A stretch of DNA of 49,598 bases. Origin: Candidatus Aquabacterium excrementipullorum (GTDB lineage: Bacteria; Pseudomonadota; Gammaproteobacteria; Burkholderiales; Burkholderiaceae_C). The DNA is taken from positions 1 through 49,598 of the forward strand of contig DXIO01000098.1 of assembly GCA_019112875.1 (NCBI GenBank), read 5' to 3'. Positions 42,043-49,598 of this stretch are shown here, piece by piece; the stretch's first letter is position 1, and every line of letters begins with the position of its first letter. The position numbers were made by a program, and so were the translations under genes. A model generated the notes under the pieces. That model made no database searches. It saw nothing but the letters and a program-made list of their open reading frames with translations, and had not been told where the DNA came from.

Positions 42043-42987
42043 TCACATCATGGAAAAGTCGCGGGGAAATCGTTGCAGGTGCTGGCCGCCATCGACCAGC
42101 AAGGTCGTGCCCGTGATCGAACGGTTGGCCAGGGCAAAGGCCACGGTGGCGGCCACATCGCCCGGGGTGGATGATCTGCCCAGCGGCGAAGCCTTGTGCA
42201 GTTGCTCGAAGCGGTCGCCCTGCAGCCAGTCACTGGTCAGCGTCAGGCCCGGAGCCACCCCCACCACGCGCACGCGCGGCGCCAGCGCCAGGGCCAGCAG
42301 GTTGGTAGCGGATTCCAGCGCGGCCTTCGACAAGGTGTAGCTCAGGAAATCAGGGTTGGGATTCCACAGTTTCTGGTCGAGCAGGTTGACCACGGCGGCA
42401 TCGACATCGTCCGGCAAATCAGAAACCTGGGGCTGCGCGACACCGGTGCCGGTGGGCTTGGGCAGCCCTTCGCGCACCGCCACGTGCTCGGCCAGCGCCT
42501 GCGCCAGCACGATGGCTGGCGCGGTGTTGGCGCGCAGATGGTGCTCCAGCATCGCGTAGGTGAAGGTGGCGGCCGTGTCGTACTCGAAGGCCGAGGCGCT
42601 GTTGACCACGGCATCGAGCCGGCCCAGGGCCTGCACGACCTGCGGCACCACGGTGTGGCAGGCCGCCTCGTCGGCCAGGTCGGCCTGGATCACGCAGGCG
42701 TGCCGACCCATGGCACGGATGTCGTCCGCGGTGGCCTCCGCCTCTTCGCGCGAGGCGCGGCAGTGCACGGCCACGTCCCAGCCCTGCACGGCCAGCATCA
42801 GCGCGATCTCGCGGCCCAGGCGGCGGCCGGCCCCGGTGACCAGCGCGGTGCGGGCGCGCCCCGTGGCGGCGGGCAGTGCCGGTTGCAATGGCTGGCCGCG
42901 CACGGCGGTGTCGGTGTCTTCGATCTCGTCGCCGAGCTGCTTGTCAGGGGGCGGGACGGTGGGCTTGGGCTGGTCGATGTCAGGCAT
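42043..42987 (-). CDS. SDR oxidoreductase of pteridine reductase (PTR1/FolM-like) type
   Basis: A 314-residue short-chain dehydrogenase. A 40-residue polar extension precedes the cofactor motif TGAGRRLGRE (51-60), which has the Arg pair typical of NADPH-using pteridine reductases. NSASAF (129-134) and the catalytic Tyr217/Lys221 (PDFLSYTLSKAALE) follow; LWNPNPDFLSYTLSKAA is the PTR1-style segment. An acidic/Pro-rich insert lies at about 175-195. Being in an operon with folB, it probably reduces dihydropterin or dihydrofolate. Start: ATG 42985-42987. Confidence 0.85.
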   Translation of the reverse strand: MPDIDQPKPTVPPPDKQLGDEIEDTDTAVRGQPLQPALPAATGRARTALVTGAGRRLGREIALMLAVQGWDVAVHCRASREEAEATADDIRAMGRHACVIQADLADEAACHTVVPQVVQALGRLDAVVNSASAFEYDTAATFTYAMLEHHLRANTAPAIVLAQALAEHVAVREGLPKPTGTGVAQPQVSDLPDDVDAAVVNLLDQKLWNPNPDFLSYTLSKAALESATNLLALALAPRVRVVGVAPGLTLTSDWLQGDRFEQLHKASPLGRSSTPGDVAATVAFALANRSITGTTLLVDGGQHLQRFPRDFSMM

Positions 42988-43027
42988 GGCGGCACACGGG
43001 TGATGGGTGCGTTCCTACAATACGTCG

Positions 43028-44221
43028 ATGGACCGCCCCGATGCTTCGAGCCACAGTGTAGTGGCCGCCCCTTTACCCCGTCATCCATTGGCCCGCCTGA
43101 TCGCGGACGAGATCCGCCAGCGCGGTGGCTGGATGCGCTTTGAGCGCTACATGGAACTGGCCCTCTACGCCCCGGGGCTAGGCTATTACAGCGGCGGCCA
43201 CCGGGTGATCGGCAAAGACCCTGCCGACGGCAGCGACTTCGTCACCGCGCCCGAGTTGACGGCGCTGTTCGGCCAGGCCCTGGCGCGCCAGATCGAGCAG
43301 GCCCTGGACGTCACCGGCACCGACCAGGTGTGGGAGTTCGGCGCGGGCACCGGCGCCCTGGCCGAGCAGTTGCTGGGCGAGCTGGGCGACCGCATCCAGC
43401 GCTACACCATCGTCGACCTCTCGGGCACCCTGCGCGAGCGCCAGCACGCCCGCCTGGCCGCCTCGCATCCCGAGCAGGTGCGCAAGGTGGTCTGGGCCGA
43501 CAGCCTGCCCGACGATCTGCAGGGCGTGGTCGTGGGCAACGAGGTGCTGGATGCGATGCCCGTGCACCTGATGACCTGGAACGGCGAGGCCTGGCTGGAG
43601 CGCGGCGTGTCTCTGGCAGACAGCTCCGCGGCATCGACGGACGAGTCCGTGTTCACCTGGGCCGATCGCCCCGCGCCTGAGGGCGTGCGCCCGCCCACTG
43701 ATTGCCCGGACAGCGAATTCGTGCAGGGCACCGTCACCGAGACCCACGGCCAGGCAGAGGCCTTCGTGGCCACGCTGGCCGAGCGCATGAGCCGGGGCGC
43801 CGCCTTCTTCCTGGACTATGGCTTCCCCGAGCACGAGTACTACCACCCGCAGCGCACCGGGGGCACCCTGATGTGCCATCAGGGCCACCGCAGTGACCCG
43901 GACCCCTTGGTGGCCGTCGGCGACAAGGACATCACCACGCACGTGAACTTCACCGGCATCGCGCTGGCTGGCCAGGAGGGCGGCTGGGAGGTGCTGGGCT
44001 ACACCAGCCAGGGACGCTTCCTGACCAACTGCGGCCTGCTGCAGCGGCTGGCGCCCACCGGTGCCGCCCACTCGGCCCAGGAGGTCAAGACGCACGCCGC
44101 CGTGCAGATGCTGCTGGCCGAGCACGAGATGGGCGAGCTCTTCAAAGTGATCGGCTTCGTCAAGGGCGAGTGGTTCGATGCGCTGGGCTTCAGCCAGGGC
44201 GACCGCACCCACACGCTGTGA
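43028..44221 (+). CDS. SAM-dependent methyltransferase of the MidA/NDUFAF7 family
   Basis: A 397-residue class I methyltransferase of the former DUF185 family. The N-terminal region has GGWMRFERYMELALYAPGLG with YYSGG. The SAM loop is WEFGAGTGALAEQLL (about 100-114), then YTIVDLSGTLRERQ, GVVVGNEVLDAMPVH and AFFLDYGFPEHEYYHPQRTGG. Mitochondrial NDUFAF7 methylates an Arg of complex I; the bacterial role is less clear. I chose ATG 43028; a GTG 21 bases earlier is in frame. It is divergent from the folM-like gene with 40 bp between, so promoters overlap the starts. Confidence 0.92.
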   Translation: MDRPDASSHSVVAAPLPRHPLARLIADEIRQRGGWMRFERYMELALYAPGLGYYSGGHRVIGKDPADGSDFVTAPELTALFGQALARQIEQALDVTGTDQVWEFGAGTGALAEQLLGELGDRIQRYTIVDLSGTLRERQHARLAASHPEQVRKVVWADSLPDDLQGVVVGNEVLDAMPVHLMTWNGEAWLERGVSLADSSAASTDESVFTWADRPAPEGVRPPTDCPDSEFVQGTVTETHGQAEAFVATLAERMSRGAAFFLDYGFPEHEYYHPQRTGGTLMCHQGHRSDPDPLVAVGDKDITTHVNFTGIALAGQEGGWEVLGYTSQGRFLTNCGLLQRLAPTGAAHSAQEVKTHAAVQMLLAEHEMGELFKVIGFVKGEWFDALGFSQGDRTHTL

Positions 44222-44313
44222 CCGCGCCGTGAGCCGGCGTGACATCCCACCGCAAGCCCCTGCGGCGTGCGCCCCGCCCTGCGTGAAACCCCGCTTGGCG
44301 CGATAATCGGGGG

Positions 44314-45249
44314 ATGCTGCAACAACGCACGATCAAATCGCTGACCCGCGCCGTGGGCGTGGGCCTGCACAGCGGCCAGCGCGTCGAACTCACCCTGCGC
44401 CCGGCCCCGCCGGACACGGGCATCATGTTCCGCCGGGTCGATCTGTCCCAGCCGGTGGACATCCCCGTCACGGCCGAGGCGGTGTGCGACACGCGGCTGG
44501 CCTCCACCCTGTCGCCCGGCGGTGATCCGGGCGCACCCAAGGTGCACACCGTCGAGCACCTGATGTCGGCCTGCGCCGGACTGGGCCTGGACAACCTCTA
44601 CATCGACATCACGGCTGAAGAGGTGCCCATCCTCGATGGTTCCGCGGCCGCTTTTGTCTACCTGCTGCAAAGCGCCGGTGTCGAGCTGCAGAAGGCGCCC
44701 AAGCGCTTCCTGCGCGTGCTCAAGCCGGTCGAGGTGCGCGAGGGCGAAGGCCCGTCGCTCAAGTGGGCGCGACTGGAGCCCTTCCACGGCTACAAGCTGG
44801 CCTTCGAGATCGATTTCCATCACCCTGCCGTGGATCAGACCGGCCAGCGCGTGGAGTTCGATTTCTCCACTGGCCAGTACAAGCGCGACATCTCGCGCGC
44901 CCGTACCTTCGGCTTCACCAAGGACGTCGAGATGATGCGTTCGCGCGGTCTGGGCCTGGGCGGCAGCATGGACAACGCCATCGTGGTCGATGACTACCGC
45001 GTGCTCAATGGCGACGGCCTGCGCTACGACGACGAGTTCGTGAAGCACAAGATCCTGGACGCCATCGGCGACCTGTATGTGGTGGGCCACCCGCTGCTGG
45101 CGGCCTACAGCGCCTACAAGTCGGGCCACGCGCTCAACAACAAGCTGCTGCGCGCCTTGAAGGCCGATGCCTCCGCCTGGGAGATCGCCACCTTCGAGGA
45201 CAAGGCGCAGGCGCCCAAGGGCATGGCCGAACTGGCTCCCGCCTGGTAG
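44314..45249 (+). CDS. lpxC: UDP-3-O-acyl-N-acetylglucosamine deacetylase
   Basis: A 311-residue LpxC, the committed zinc-dependent step of lipid A synthesis. It starts [20 protein letters not shown]. Zinc ligands sit in [11 protein letters not shown] (His) and [20 protein letters not shown] (His and Asp), with the catalytic His in the same region ([10 protein letters not shown]). [20 protein letters not shown] is a family block. It is not next to ftsZ here; its neighbours are a methyltransferase gene and a small membrane protein gene. Confidence 0.97.
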   Translation: MLQQRTIKSLTRAVGVGLHSGQRVELTLRPAPPDTGIMFRRVDLSQPVDIPVTAEAVCDTRLASTLSPGGDPGAPKVHTVEHLMSACAGLGLDNLYIDITAEEVPILDGSAAAFVYLLQSAGVELQKAPKRFLRVLKPVEVREGEGPSLKWARLEPFHGYKLAFEIDFHHPAVDQTGQRVEFDFSTGQYKRDISRARTFGFTKDVEMMRSRGLGLGGSMDNAIVVDDYRVLNGDGLRYDDEFVKHKILDAIGDLYVVGHPLLAAYSAYKSGHALNNKLLRALKADASAWEIATFEDKAQAPKGMAELAPAW

Positions 45250-45289
45250 GTAGTAAGCACGCAAGGCAACGCAGAAGGCACGCCGAGAC

Positions 45290-45475
45290 ATGATCCTGTT
45301 CCGCTGGATGGTGCTGCTGATGGCCCTGGCCTTCGTGCTGTGCATGGCCGCCTTCACCGTGACGCGCGAACCCGTGTGGCGTGTGCGCGCCATGACGGTG
45401 CTGCGCTGGGGCGTGGCGCTGGGCCTGGGTTTCTTCGGACTGCTGATCCTGCGGCGCGCCGCGGTGTTCATCTGA
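45290..45475 (+). CDS. Small two-helix membrane protein
   Basis: A 61-residue protein with two hydrophobic segments: MVLLMALAFVLCMAAFTV (about 7-24) and VALGLGFFGLLILRRAAVF (about 42-60), joined by a basic loop (TREPVWRVRAMTVLRW). It lies 40 bp behind lpxC on the same strand. No family is recognised; membrane-protein-like composition and clean spacing support a real gene. Confidence 0.65.
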   Translation: MILFRWMVLLMALAFVLCMAAFTVTREPVWRVRAMTVLRWGVALGLGFFGLLILRRAAVFI

Positions 45476-45543
45476 ACGTCACGCGTTGAACTGACCGCCG
45501 GGCTGGCCACCCCAGCCTGCCGTTTCAAACGGGCTAGGACTTC

Positions 45544-45561
45544 CCCCCTTATTCATGGGGG
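45544..45561. other. Short hairpin between small membrane protein gene and prpE
   Basis: CCCCC-TTATTCAT-GGGGG, 20 bp upstream of the prpE start. It is too short of a U-tract for a firm terminator call; it may mark the end of the lpxC transcript. Confidence 0.35.
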
Positions 45562-45582
45562 ACTCGATCGCTAGCATGCGGC

Positions 45583-47487
45583 ATGGATTACGCCGCCCTG
45601 CACCAACGCTCTCTCAATGAACGCGACGCCTACTGGCGTGAACAATCGGCCCGCATCGACTGGCGCCGCCGCCCCGAGCAGATCTGCGACACCAGCAACC
45701 CGCCCTTCGCGCGCTGGTTCGTCGGCGGCCAGACCAACCTCTGCCACAACGCGGTCGATCGCCACCTGCCCCAGCGCGCCGACCAGCCCGCGCTGATCCA
45801 CGTCTCCACCGAAACGAACACCGAGCAGGTGTTCACCTATGCCCAACTGCACCGCGAGGTGCAGGCCATGGCCTCGATGCTGCAGAGCCTGGGCGTGCGC
45901 CAGGGCGACCGCGTGCTGCTGTACATGCCCATGGTGCCGCAGGCCGTGATCGCCATGCTGGCCACGGTGCGCCTGGGCGCGATCCATTCAGTGGTGTTCG
46001 GCGGCTTCGCGAGCAGCTCGCTGGCCAGCCGCATCGACGATGCCAAACCCAAGGTCATCGTCACGGCCGACGCGGGCGCGCGCGGCGGCAAGGTGGTGGC
46101 CTACAAACCATTGCTCGATGAAGCGCTGCGCTTGTCATCGCATCAGGTGGATCATGTGCTGCTGGTCGACCGCGGCCTGGCCCCGGCCGATCGACTGCCC
46201 CCGCGCGATGTCGACTTCACCAAGCTGCGCGAGCAGCACCTGGGCAGGCCCGACATCCCCTGCGCGTGGGTCGATGCCACGCACCCCAGCTACATCCTCT
46301 ACACCAGCGGCACCACCGGCAAGCCCAAGGGCGTGCAGCGCGACACCGGCGGCTACGCCGTGGCCCTGGCCGCGTCGATGGAGCAGCTCTACCAGGGCAA
46401 GCCGGGCGAGACCTTCTTCTGCGCCAGCGACATCGGCTGGGTGGTGGGGCACAGCTACATCGTCTACGGCCCCCTGATCACGGGCATGGCCACCATCGTC
46501 TACGAAGGCCTGCCGATCCGGCCGGATGCGGCCATCTGGTGGTCGCTGGTCGAGAAGCACAAGGTCAGCGTGATGTTCTCGGCGCCCACCGCGATCCGCG
46601 TTTTGAAGAAGCAGGATCCGGCCTGCTTGTCGAAGCACGACCTGTCCAGCCTCAAGCAGCTCTTCCTGGCCGGCGAGCCGCTGGACGAGCCCACCGCACG
46701 CTGGATCACCGACGCCCTGGGCAAGCCCGTGGTCGACAACTACTGGCAGACCGAAACGGGCTGGCCCATCCTGAGCGTGCCACGCGGCGTGCAGCCGGAC
46801 CTGGCCGCCAAGTTCGGCTCACCCGGTGTGCCCATGCCCGGTTACGACGTGCGCCTGCTGAGCGAAGCCACCGGCGAGGAACTGGCAGAGCCAAACCAGA
46901 AGGGCGTGGTCGCGATCCGCTACCCGCTGCCGCCCGGCTGCCTGCAGACCGTGTGGGGCGACGACGCGCGCTATGTGAAGACCTACTGGCGCAGCTTCGG
47001 CGAGCAGCCCGCGTTCTACAACACCTTCGACTGGGGCATCCGCGACGACGACGGCTACCACTTCATCCTCGGCCGCACCGACGACGTGATCAACGTGGCC
47101 GGCCACCGCCTGGGCACGCGCGAGATCGAAGAGGCCATCAGCAGCCATGCGGCCGTGGCCGAAGTGGCCGTGGTGGGCGTGCACGATGCGCTCAAGGGCC
47201 AGGTGCCGATGGCCTTCGCGGTGCTCAAGAACGCCGAAGCAGCCGCCGCACCGGACGCGGCCAAGGCCCTTGAAGCCGATGTGATGCGCACGGTGGACCA
47301 GCAACTGGGCGCGGTCGGCCGCCCTGCCCGCGTGGTGTTCGTGAGCGCGCTGCCCAAGACACGCTCGGGCAAGCTGCTGCGCCGGGCCATTCAGGCCGTG
47401 TGCGAGGGCCGCGATGCAGGCGATCTGACCACGATCGAAGATCCGTCGGCCCTGACCCAGCTGCAACAGCAATTGGCACCTCGCTGA
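45583..47487 (+). CDS. prpE: Propionate--CoA ligase
   Basis: A 634-residue acyl-CoA synthetase of the ANL superfamily. It opens in the PrpE style (YAALHQRSLNERDAYWREQS), with CYNAVDRH-like LCHNAVDRHLP. The AMP-binding motif is YTSGTTGKPKGVQRDTGG, then SDIGWVVGHSYIVYGPL, DNYWQTETGWPI, and the catalytic Lys in the C-terminal KTRSGKLLRR. PrpE charges propionate for the methylcitrate cycle or PHBV-type polymer synthesis. It stands alone; prpBCD are not in the window. Acetate is a possible second substrate. Confidence 0.94.
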   Translation: MDYAALHQRSLNERDAYWREQSARIDWRRRPEQICDTSNPPFARWFVGGQTNLCHNAVDRHLPQRADQPALIHVSTETNTEQVFTYAQLHREVQAMASMLQSLGVRQGDRVLLYMPMVPQAVIAMLATVRLGAIHSVVFGGFASSSLASRIDDAKPKVIVTADAGARGGKVVAYKPLLDEALRLSSHQVDHVLLVDRGLAPADRLPPRDVDFTKLREQHLGRPDIPCAWVDATHPSYILYTSGTTGKPKGVQRDTGGYAVALAASMEQLYQGKPGETFFCASDIGWVVGHSYIVYGPLITGMATIVYEGLPIRPDAAIWWSLVEKHKVSVMFSAPTAIRVLKKQDPACLSKHDLSSLKQLFLAGEPLDEPTARWITDALGKPVVDNYWQTETGWPILSVPRGVQPDLAAKFGSPGVPMPGYDVRLLSEATGEELAEPNQKGVVAIRYPLPPGCLQTVWGDDARYVKTYWRSFGEQPAFYNTFDWGIRDDDGYHFILGRTDDVINVAGHRLGTREIEEAISSHAAVAEVAVVGVHDALKGQVPMAFAVLKNAEAAAAPDAAKALEADVMRTVDQQLGAVGRPARVVFVSALPKTRSGKLLRRAIQAVCEGRDAGDLTTIEDPSALTQLQQQLAPR

Positions 47488-47546
47488 CCCCGCGTTCGGG
47501 TGGTTCTGAAACCGAGTGTCTTCACATTAATTAACACAACATTACA

Positions 47547-47582
47547 CTCTCCCTGCTTTCAAACCAATATCTCGAGGGAGAG
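47547..47582 (+). promoter_or_regulatory. Leader hairpin covering the ribosome binding site of the lipoprotein gene
   Basis: CTCTCCCT (47547-47554) pairs perfectly with AGGGAGAG (47575-47582), and the right arm is the Shine-Dalgarno sequence 5 bases before the ATG. The 20-base loop is A/C-rich. The structure could limit translation until melted. Confidence 0.5.
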
Positions 47583-47586
47583 ATCC

Positions 47587-48111
47587 ATGCAGTTTGCCCG
47601 CGCAGTTCGCGGCATCGCGTCAGCGTGTCTTTTGTCCGTCCTAGCCGCCTGCGGCGGTGGCGGTGGTGGCGGTGACGACGACTACCCCAGCAACAACACC
47701 GTGGTCGTGAATTCGGCCACCACATCCACCCCGACGGGTAGCTACCGCATCGACCCGACCAACGGTTATGCCGACACGGAAACAGTCTCGGGGGGCCGCG
47801 TGCTGGAGTACGCCTATTCCGAGACCAGCAATTTCGGCGTGTACGTCATCTTCTACCGCGACGACACCAACAAGTACCTGGTGTTCTTCGAGGACAACTC
47901 CGACCTCTACGTCTGTCACAGCGGCAACGTCAGCACGCTGGAGTTGACCGAACTGGCCAATGGCTCACCCGCCGGCATCACCGCCTGCGGCGGCCGACTG
48001 CTCATCGATGCCAGCCAACATCGGGTCCGCGCCTCGAAGGTCTCGATCCCCGGCTACACAAACACCGCGGCGAAGGTCACGCTCAGCGCCAACGTCAGCT
48101 GGTCGCTGTGA
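47587..48111 (+). CDS. Lipoprotein with poly-Gly/Asp linker, unknown function
   Basis: A 174-residue lipoprotein. Signal peptide MQFARAVRGIASACLLSVLA with lipobox LAAC, followed by seven Gly and DDDY, a common surface or outer-membrane tether in Burkholderiales. The remainder is Ser/Thr/Asn-rich and beta-like with two Cys (YVCHSGN, ITACGGR) that may form a disulfide. No family is recognised. The ATG at 47587 follows GAGGGAGAG. Upstream DNA (47521-47546) is AT-rich with TTAATTAA. Confidence 0.75.
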   Translation: MQFARAVRGIASACLLSVLAACGGGGGGGDDDYPSNNTVVVNSATTSTPTGSYRIDPTNGYADTETVSGGRVLEYAYSETSNFGVYVIFYRDDTNKYLVFFEDNSDLYVCHSGNVSTLELTELANGSPAGITACGGRLLIDASQHRVRASKVSIPGYTNTAAKVTLSANVSWSL

Positions 48112-48121
48112 GCCTGGCGGC

Positions 48122-49372
48122 TCAAGCCGCCACCTGGTGGATCGCCTCCCGCACCCGCGGATAAATCTCGTTCTGCCAGCGCCGGCCACTGAACACGCCG
48201 TAGTGCCCCACGCCGGTCTGCACGTGGTGGTTGCGCAGATAGGGCCGCACGTTGGCGCACAGGTCCTGCGCGGCGACCGTCTGCCCCACGGAGCAGATGT
48301 CGTCGCGCTCGCCCTCCACCGTGAACAGCGCCGTCTTGCGGATAGCGCGCGGCTCCACCATCTGATCCTGCCAGCTTAAAGCGCCGCGCGGCAGGTCGTA
48401 GGTCTGGAAGACCTTGCCCACCGTCTCCAGGTAGAACTCGGCGGGCAGGTCGGCCACGGCGAAGTACTCCTCGTAGAAGGCCTTCACGTGCGCGGCCTTC
48501 TCGCTCTCGCCATTGGCGATCTGCTCGCGCATGGTCTGGAAGGCGCCCAGGTGGCGCTCCATGTTCATGCTCATGAAGGCGGTGAGTTGCACGAAGCCGG
48601 GGTAGACCTTGCGGCCGGCGCCACGCTGCGTCCACGGCACGGTGTGGATCATGTGGCGCTCGAACCAGCTCATGGGCTTGCTCACGGCCAGGTCGTTCAC
48701 CGACGTGGGGTTGACGCGGCAATCGATCGGGCCGGCCATCAGGGTGAGGCTGCGTGGCTGGGCGGGGTGGTTGTCCTGCGCCATCAGCGCTGTGGCGGCC
48801 AGCGAGGCCACGCAAGGCTGGCAGATGGCCATCAGGTGCGCCCCCGGTCCCATCTTGTCGAGGAAGCGGATCAGGTGGTGGGTGTAGTCGTCCAGGCCGA
48901 AAGCGCCGTGCTTGAGCGGCACATCGCGGGCGTTGTGCCAGTCGGTGATGAAGACATCGTGGTCCTGCAGCAGGGTGCGCACGGTGTCGCGAAGCAGGGT
49001 CGCGAAGTGGCCTGACATCGGGGCCACCAGCAGCACCGGCGGCTGCTGCAGATCGCGGTCCTTGCGGAAATGCAGCAAGGTGCCGAAGGGTGTGCTCATC
49101 ACCGGCTCTTCGGTGATGCCGCAGGTGACGCCATTGCTCTCCACCGACTCGATGTCGAAGGAAGGCCGCGCATGCGTGATGCGCCAGCGGTTGAACACCT
49201 CCGTGGCGGCCATGGCGCCGCGCGTGAGCATGCCGCCCGCCGCCAGATCTCGCCAGGTGGCCGTGGGCTCGCCGGGCGGCAGCACATGCTGCGCCCAATC
49301 GGAGATGTTCTGCGCCATCGCGTGGAAAGGGGCCATCAGGCGCTGATGGCTGTCAAAGGTGGCATACAACAT
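48122..49372 (-). CDS. phaZ: Intracellular polyhydroxyalkanoate depolymerase
   Basis: A 416-residue intracellular PHB depolymerase of the PhaZ1 type. It starts MLYATFDSHQRLMAPF and has no signal peptide. The catalytic nucleophile is Cys184 in MAICQPCVAS, corresponding to the active Cys of the Cupriavidus necator enzyme. LLVAPMSGHFATLLRDTVRT and DVFITDWHNARDVPL are family blocks, and the His lies in TGVGHYGVFSGRRW. It releases 3-hydroxybutyrate from storage granules. The ATG at 49370-49372 is the family start; the longer in-frame reading is not protein-like. It ends 10 bp from the convergent lipoprotein gene. Confidence 0.94.
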   Translation of the reverse strand: MLYATFDSHQRLMAPFHAMAQNISDWAQHVLPPGEPTATWRDLAAGGMLTRGAMAATEVFNRWRITHARPSFDIESVESNGVTCGITEEPVMSTPFGTLLHFRKDRDLQQPPVLLVAPMSGHFATLLRDTVRTLLQDHDVFITDWHNARDVPLKHGAFGLDDYTHHLIRFLDKMGPGAHLMAICQPCVASLAATALMAQDNHPAQPRSLTLMAGPIDCRVNPTSVNDLAVSKPMSWFERHMIHTVPWTQRGAGRKVYPGFVQLTAFMSMNMERHLGAFQTMREQIANGESEKAAHVKAFYEEYFAVADLPAEFYLETVGKVFQTYDLPRGALSWQDQMVEPRAIRKTALFTVEGERDDICSVGQTVAAQDLCANVRPYLRNHHVQTGVGHYGVFSGRRWQNEIYPRVREAIHQVAA

Positions 49373-49598
49373 CGTGTCCCCAGAAGCGGTGTTGGCTGGA
49401 GACCTGCAAGTTGCGAGCCATGGCATGGGCCGCAGCAGCGTGCACGCCGTTGCGCTGCTTGGCACGGCCCCTGCTAGTGGCGATGGGAGGCGGGATCGGA
49501 GAGAGCTCGGCACCAGACCAGGCTCGGCTGTCCTGCGGCTTTCTCGAACCCCACGAACCACGCTGCCCATGGCCACCACCACGCTCGCCCCGCGCAAG
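49373..49598. other. Upstream region of phaZ to the window end
   Basis: 226 bp with no gene that I can support. It should include the phaZ promoter. Confidence 0.4.

Noticed and set aside
44190-45528. Long minus-strand frames opposite lpxC
   Set aside because: LpxC motifs on the plus strand are complete; the minus reading is His/Val/Gln-rich shadow.

Overview
The window is high-GC DNA (roughly two thirds G+C by eye) from a betaproteobacterium, most likely order Burkholderiales. Pointers are an OmpC-type porin with an AMA-Q signal peptide, an intracellular PhaZ-type polyhydroxybutyrate depolymerase, MipA/OmpV, DUF4136 and PF10118 proteins, PrpE, and many LysR-type regulators. I could not fix the genus. 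No tRNA, rRNA, CRISPR array or transposase is visible.

Layout. (1) 1-2.5 kb: an MHS-type permease, cut by the window edge, lies behind a porin; a divergent LysR regulator faces them. (2) 2.5-10.1 kb: one long minus-strand operon, TonB-dependent receptor - tauA - tauB - tauC - tauD - MFS transporter - P-loop kinase. It couples outer-membrane uptake, ABC import and oxidative desulfonation of taurine or a related sulfonate. (3) 10.4-11.7 kb: an exported cupin, then two abutting broken regulators: an AraC/GlxA (FtrA-like) remnant and a truncated second copy of the LysR gene at 1.5 kb. (4) 11.7-17.9 kb: a DUF1254/DUF1214 protein, a LysR regulator, and a divergent run of Tat-exported Asp-nucleophile hydrolase, aldehyde dehydrogenase with a Gly at the general-base position, an Ohr remnant and a thioredoxin-fold protein. 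(5) 17.9-22.1 kb: stress genes (3-methyladenine glycosylase, manganese catalase, LLM-class flavin oxidoreductase, Gly/Ser-rich exported protein) mixed with decayed ORFs. (6) 22.3-24.6 kb: the most unusual locus, a soluble protein joining a Clp/HSP100-like AAA+ module to an FtsH-type M41 zinc peptidase, with an overlapping 80-residue basic ORF upstream and a structured leader. (7) 24.8-32.4 kb: YceI, two divergent hybrid histidine kinases, and a GGDEF-EAL protein. (8) 32.4-49.6 kb: mainly housekeeping: MipA, a PF10118 di-metal protein, GlmS, an Lrp-family regulator, a J-domain protein, GlmU, a lipoprotein, TtcA, a dense inverted-repeat block, FolB with a pteridine-reductase-like SDR, a MidA-type methyltransferase, LpxC, PrpE, a lipoprotein with a possibly masked ribosome binding site, and PhaZ.

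GlmS and GlmU supply UDP-GlcNAc, and LpxC commits it to lipid A. FolM-like SDR and FolB act on pterins. The tau operon is a complete sulfonate-sulfur acquisition path from the outer membrane to the cytoplasm. Remnants cluster between 10.9 and 25.8 kb, which suggests this is the plastic part of the window, while 34.6-49.6 kb looks like stable core genome.
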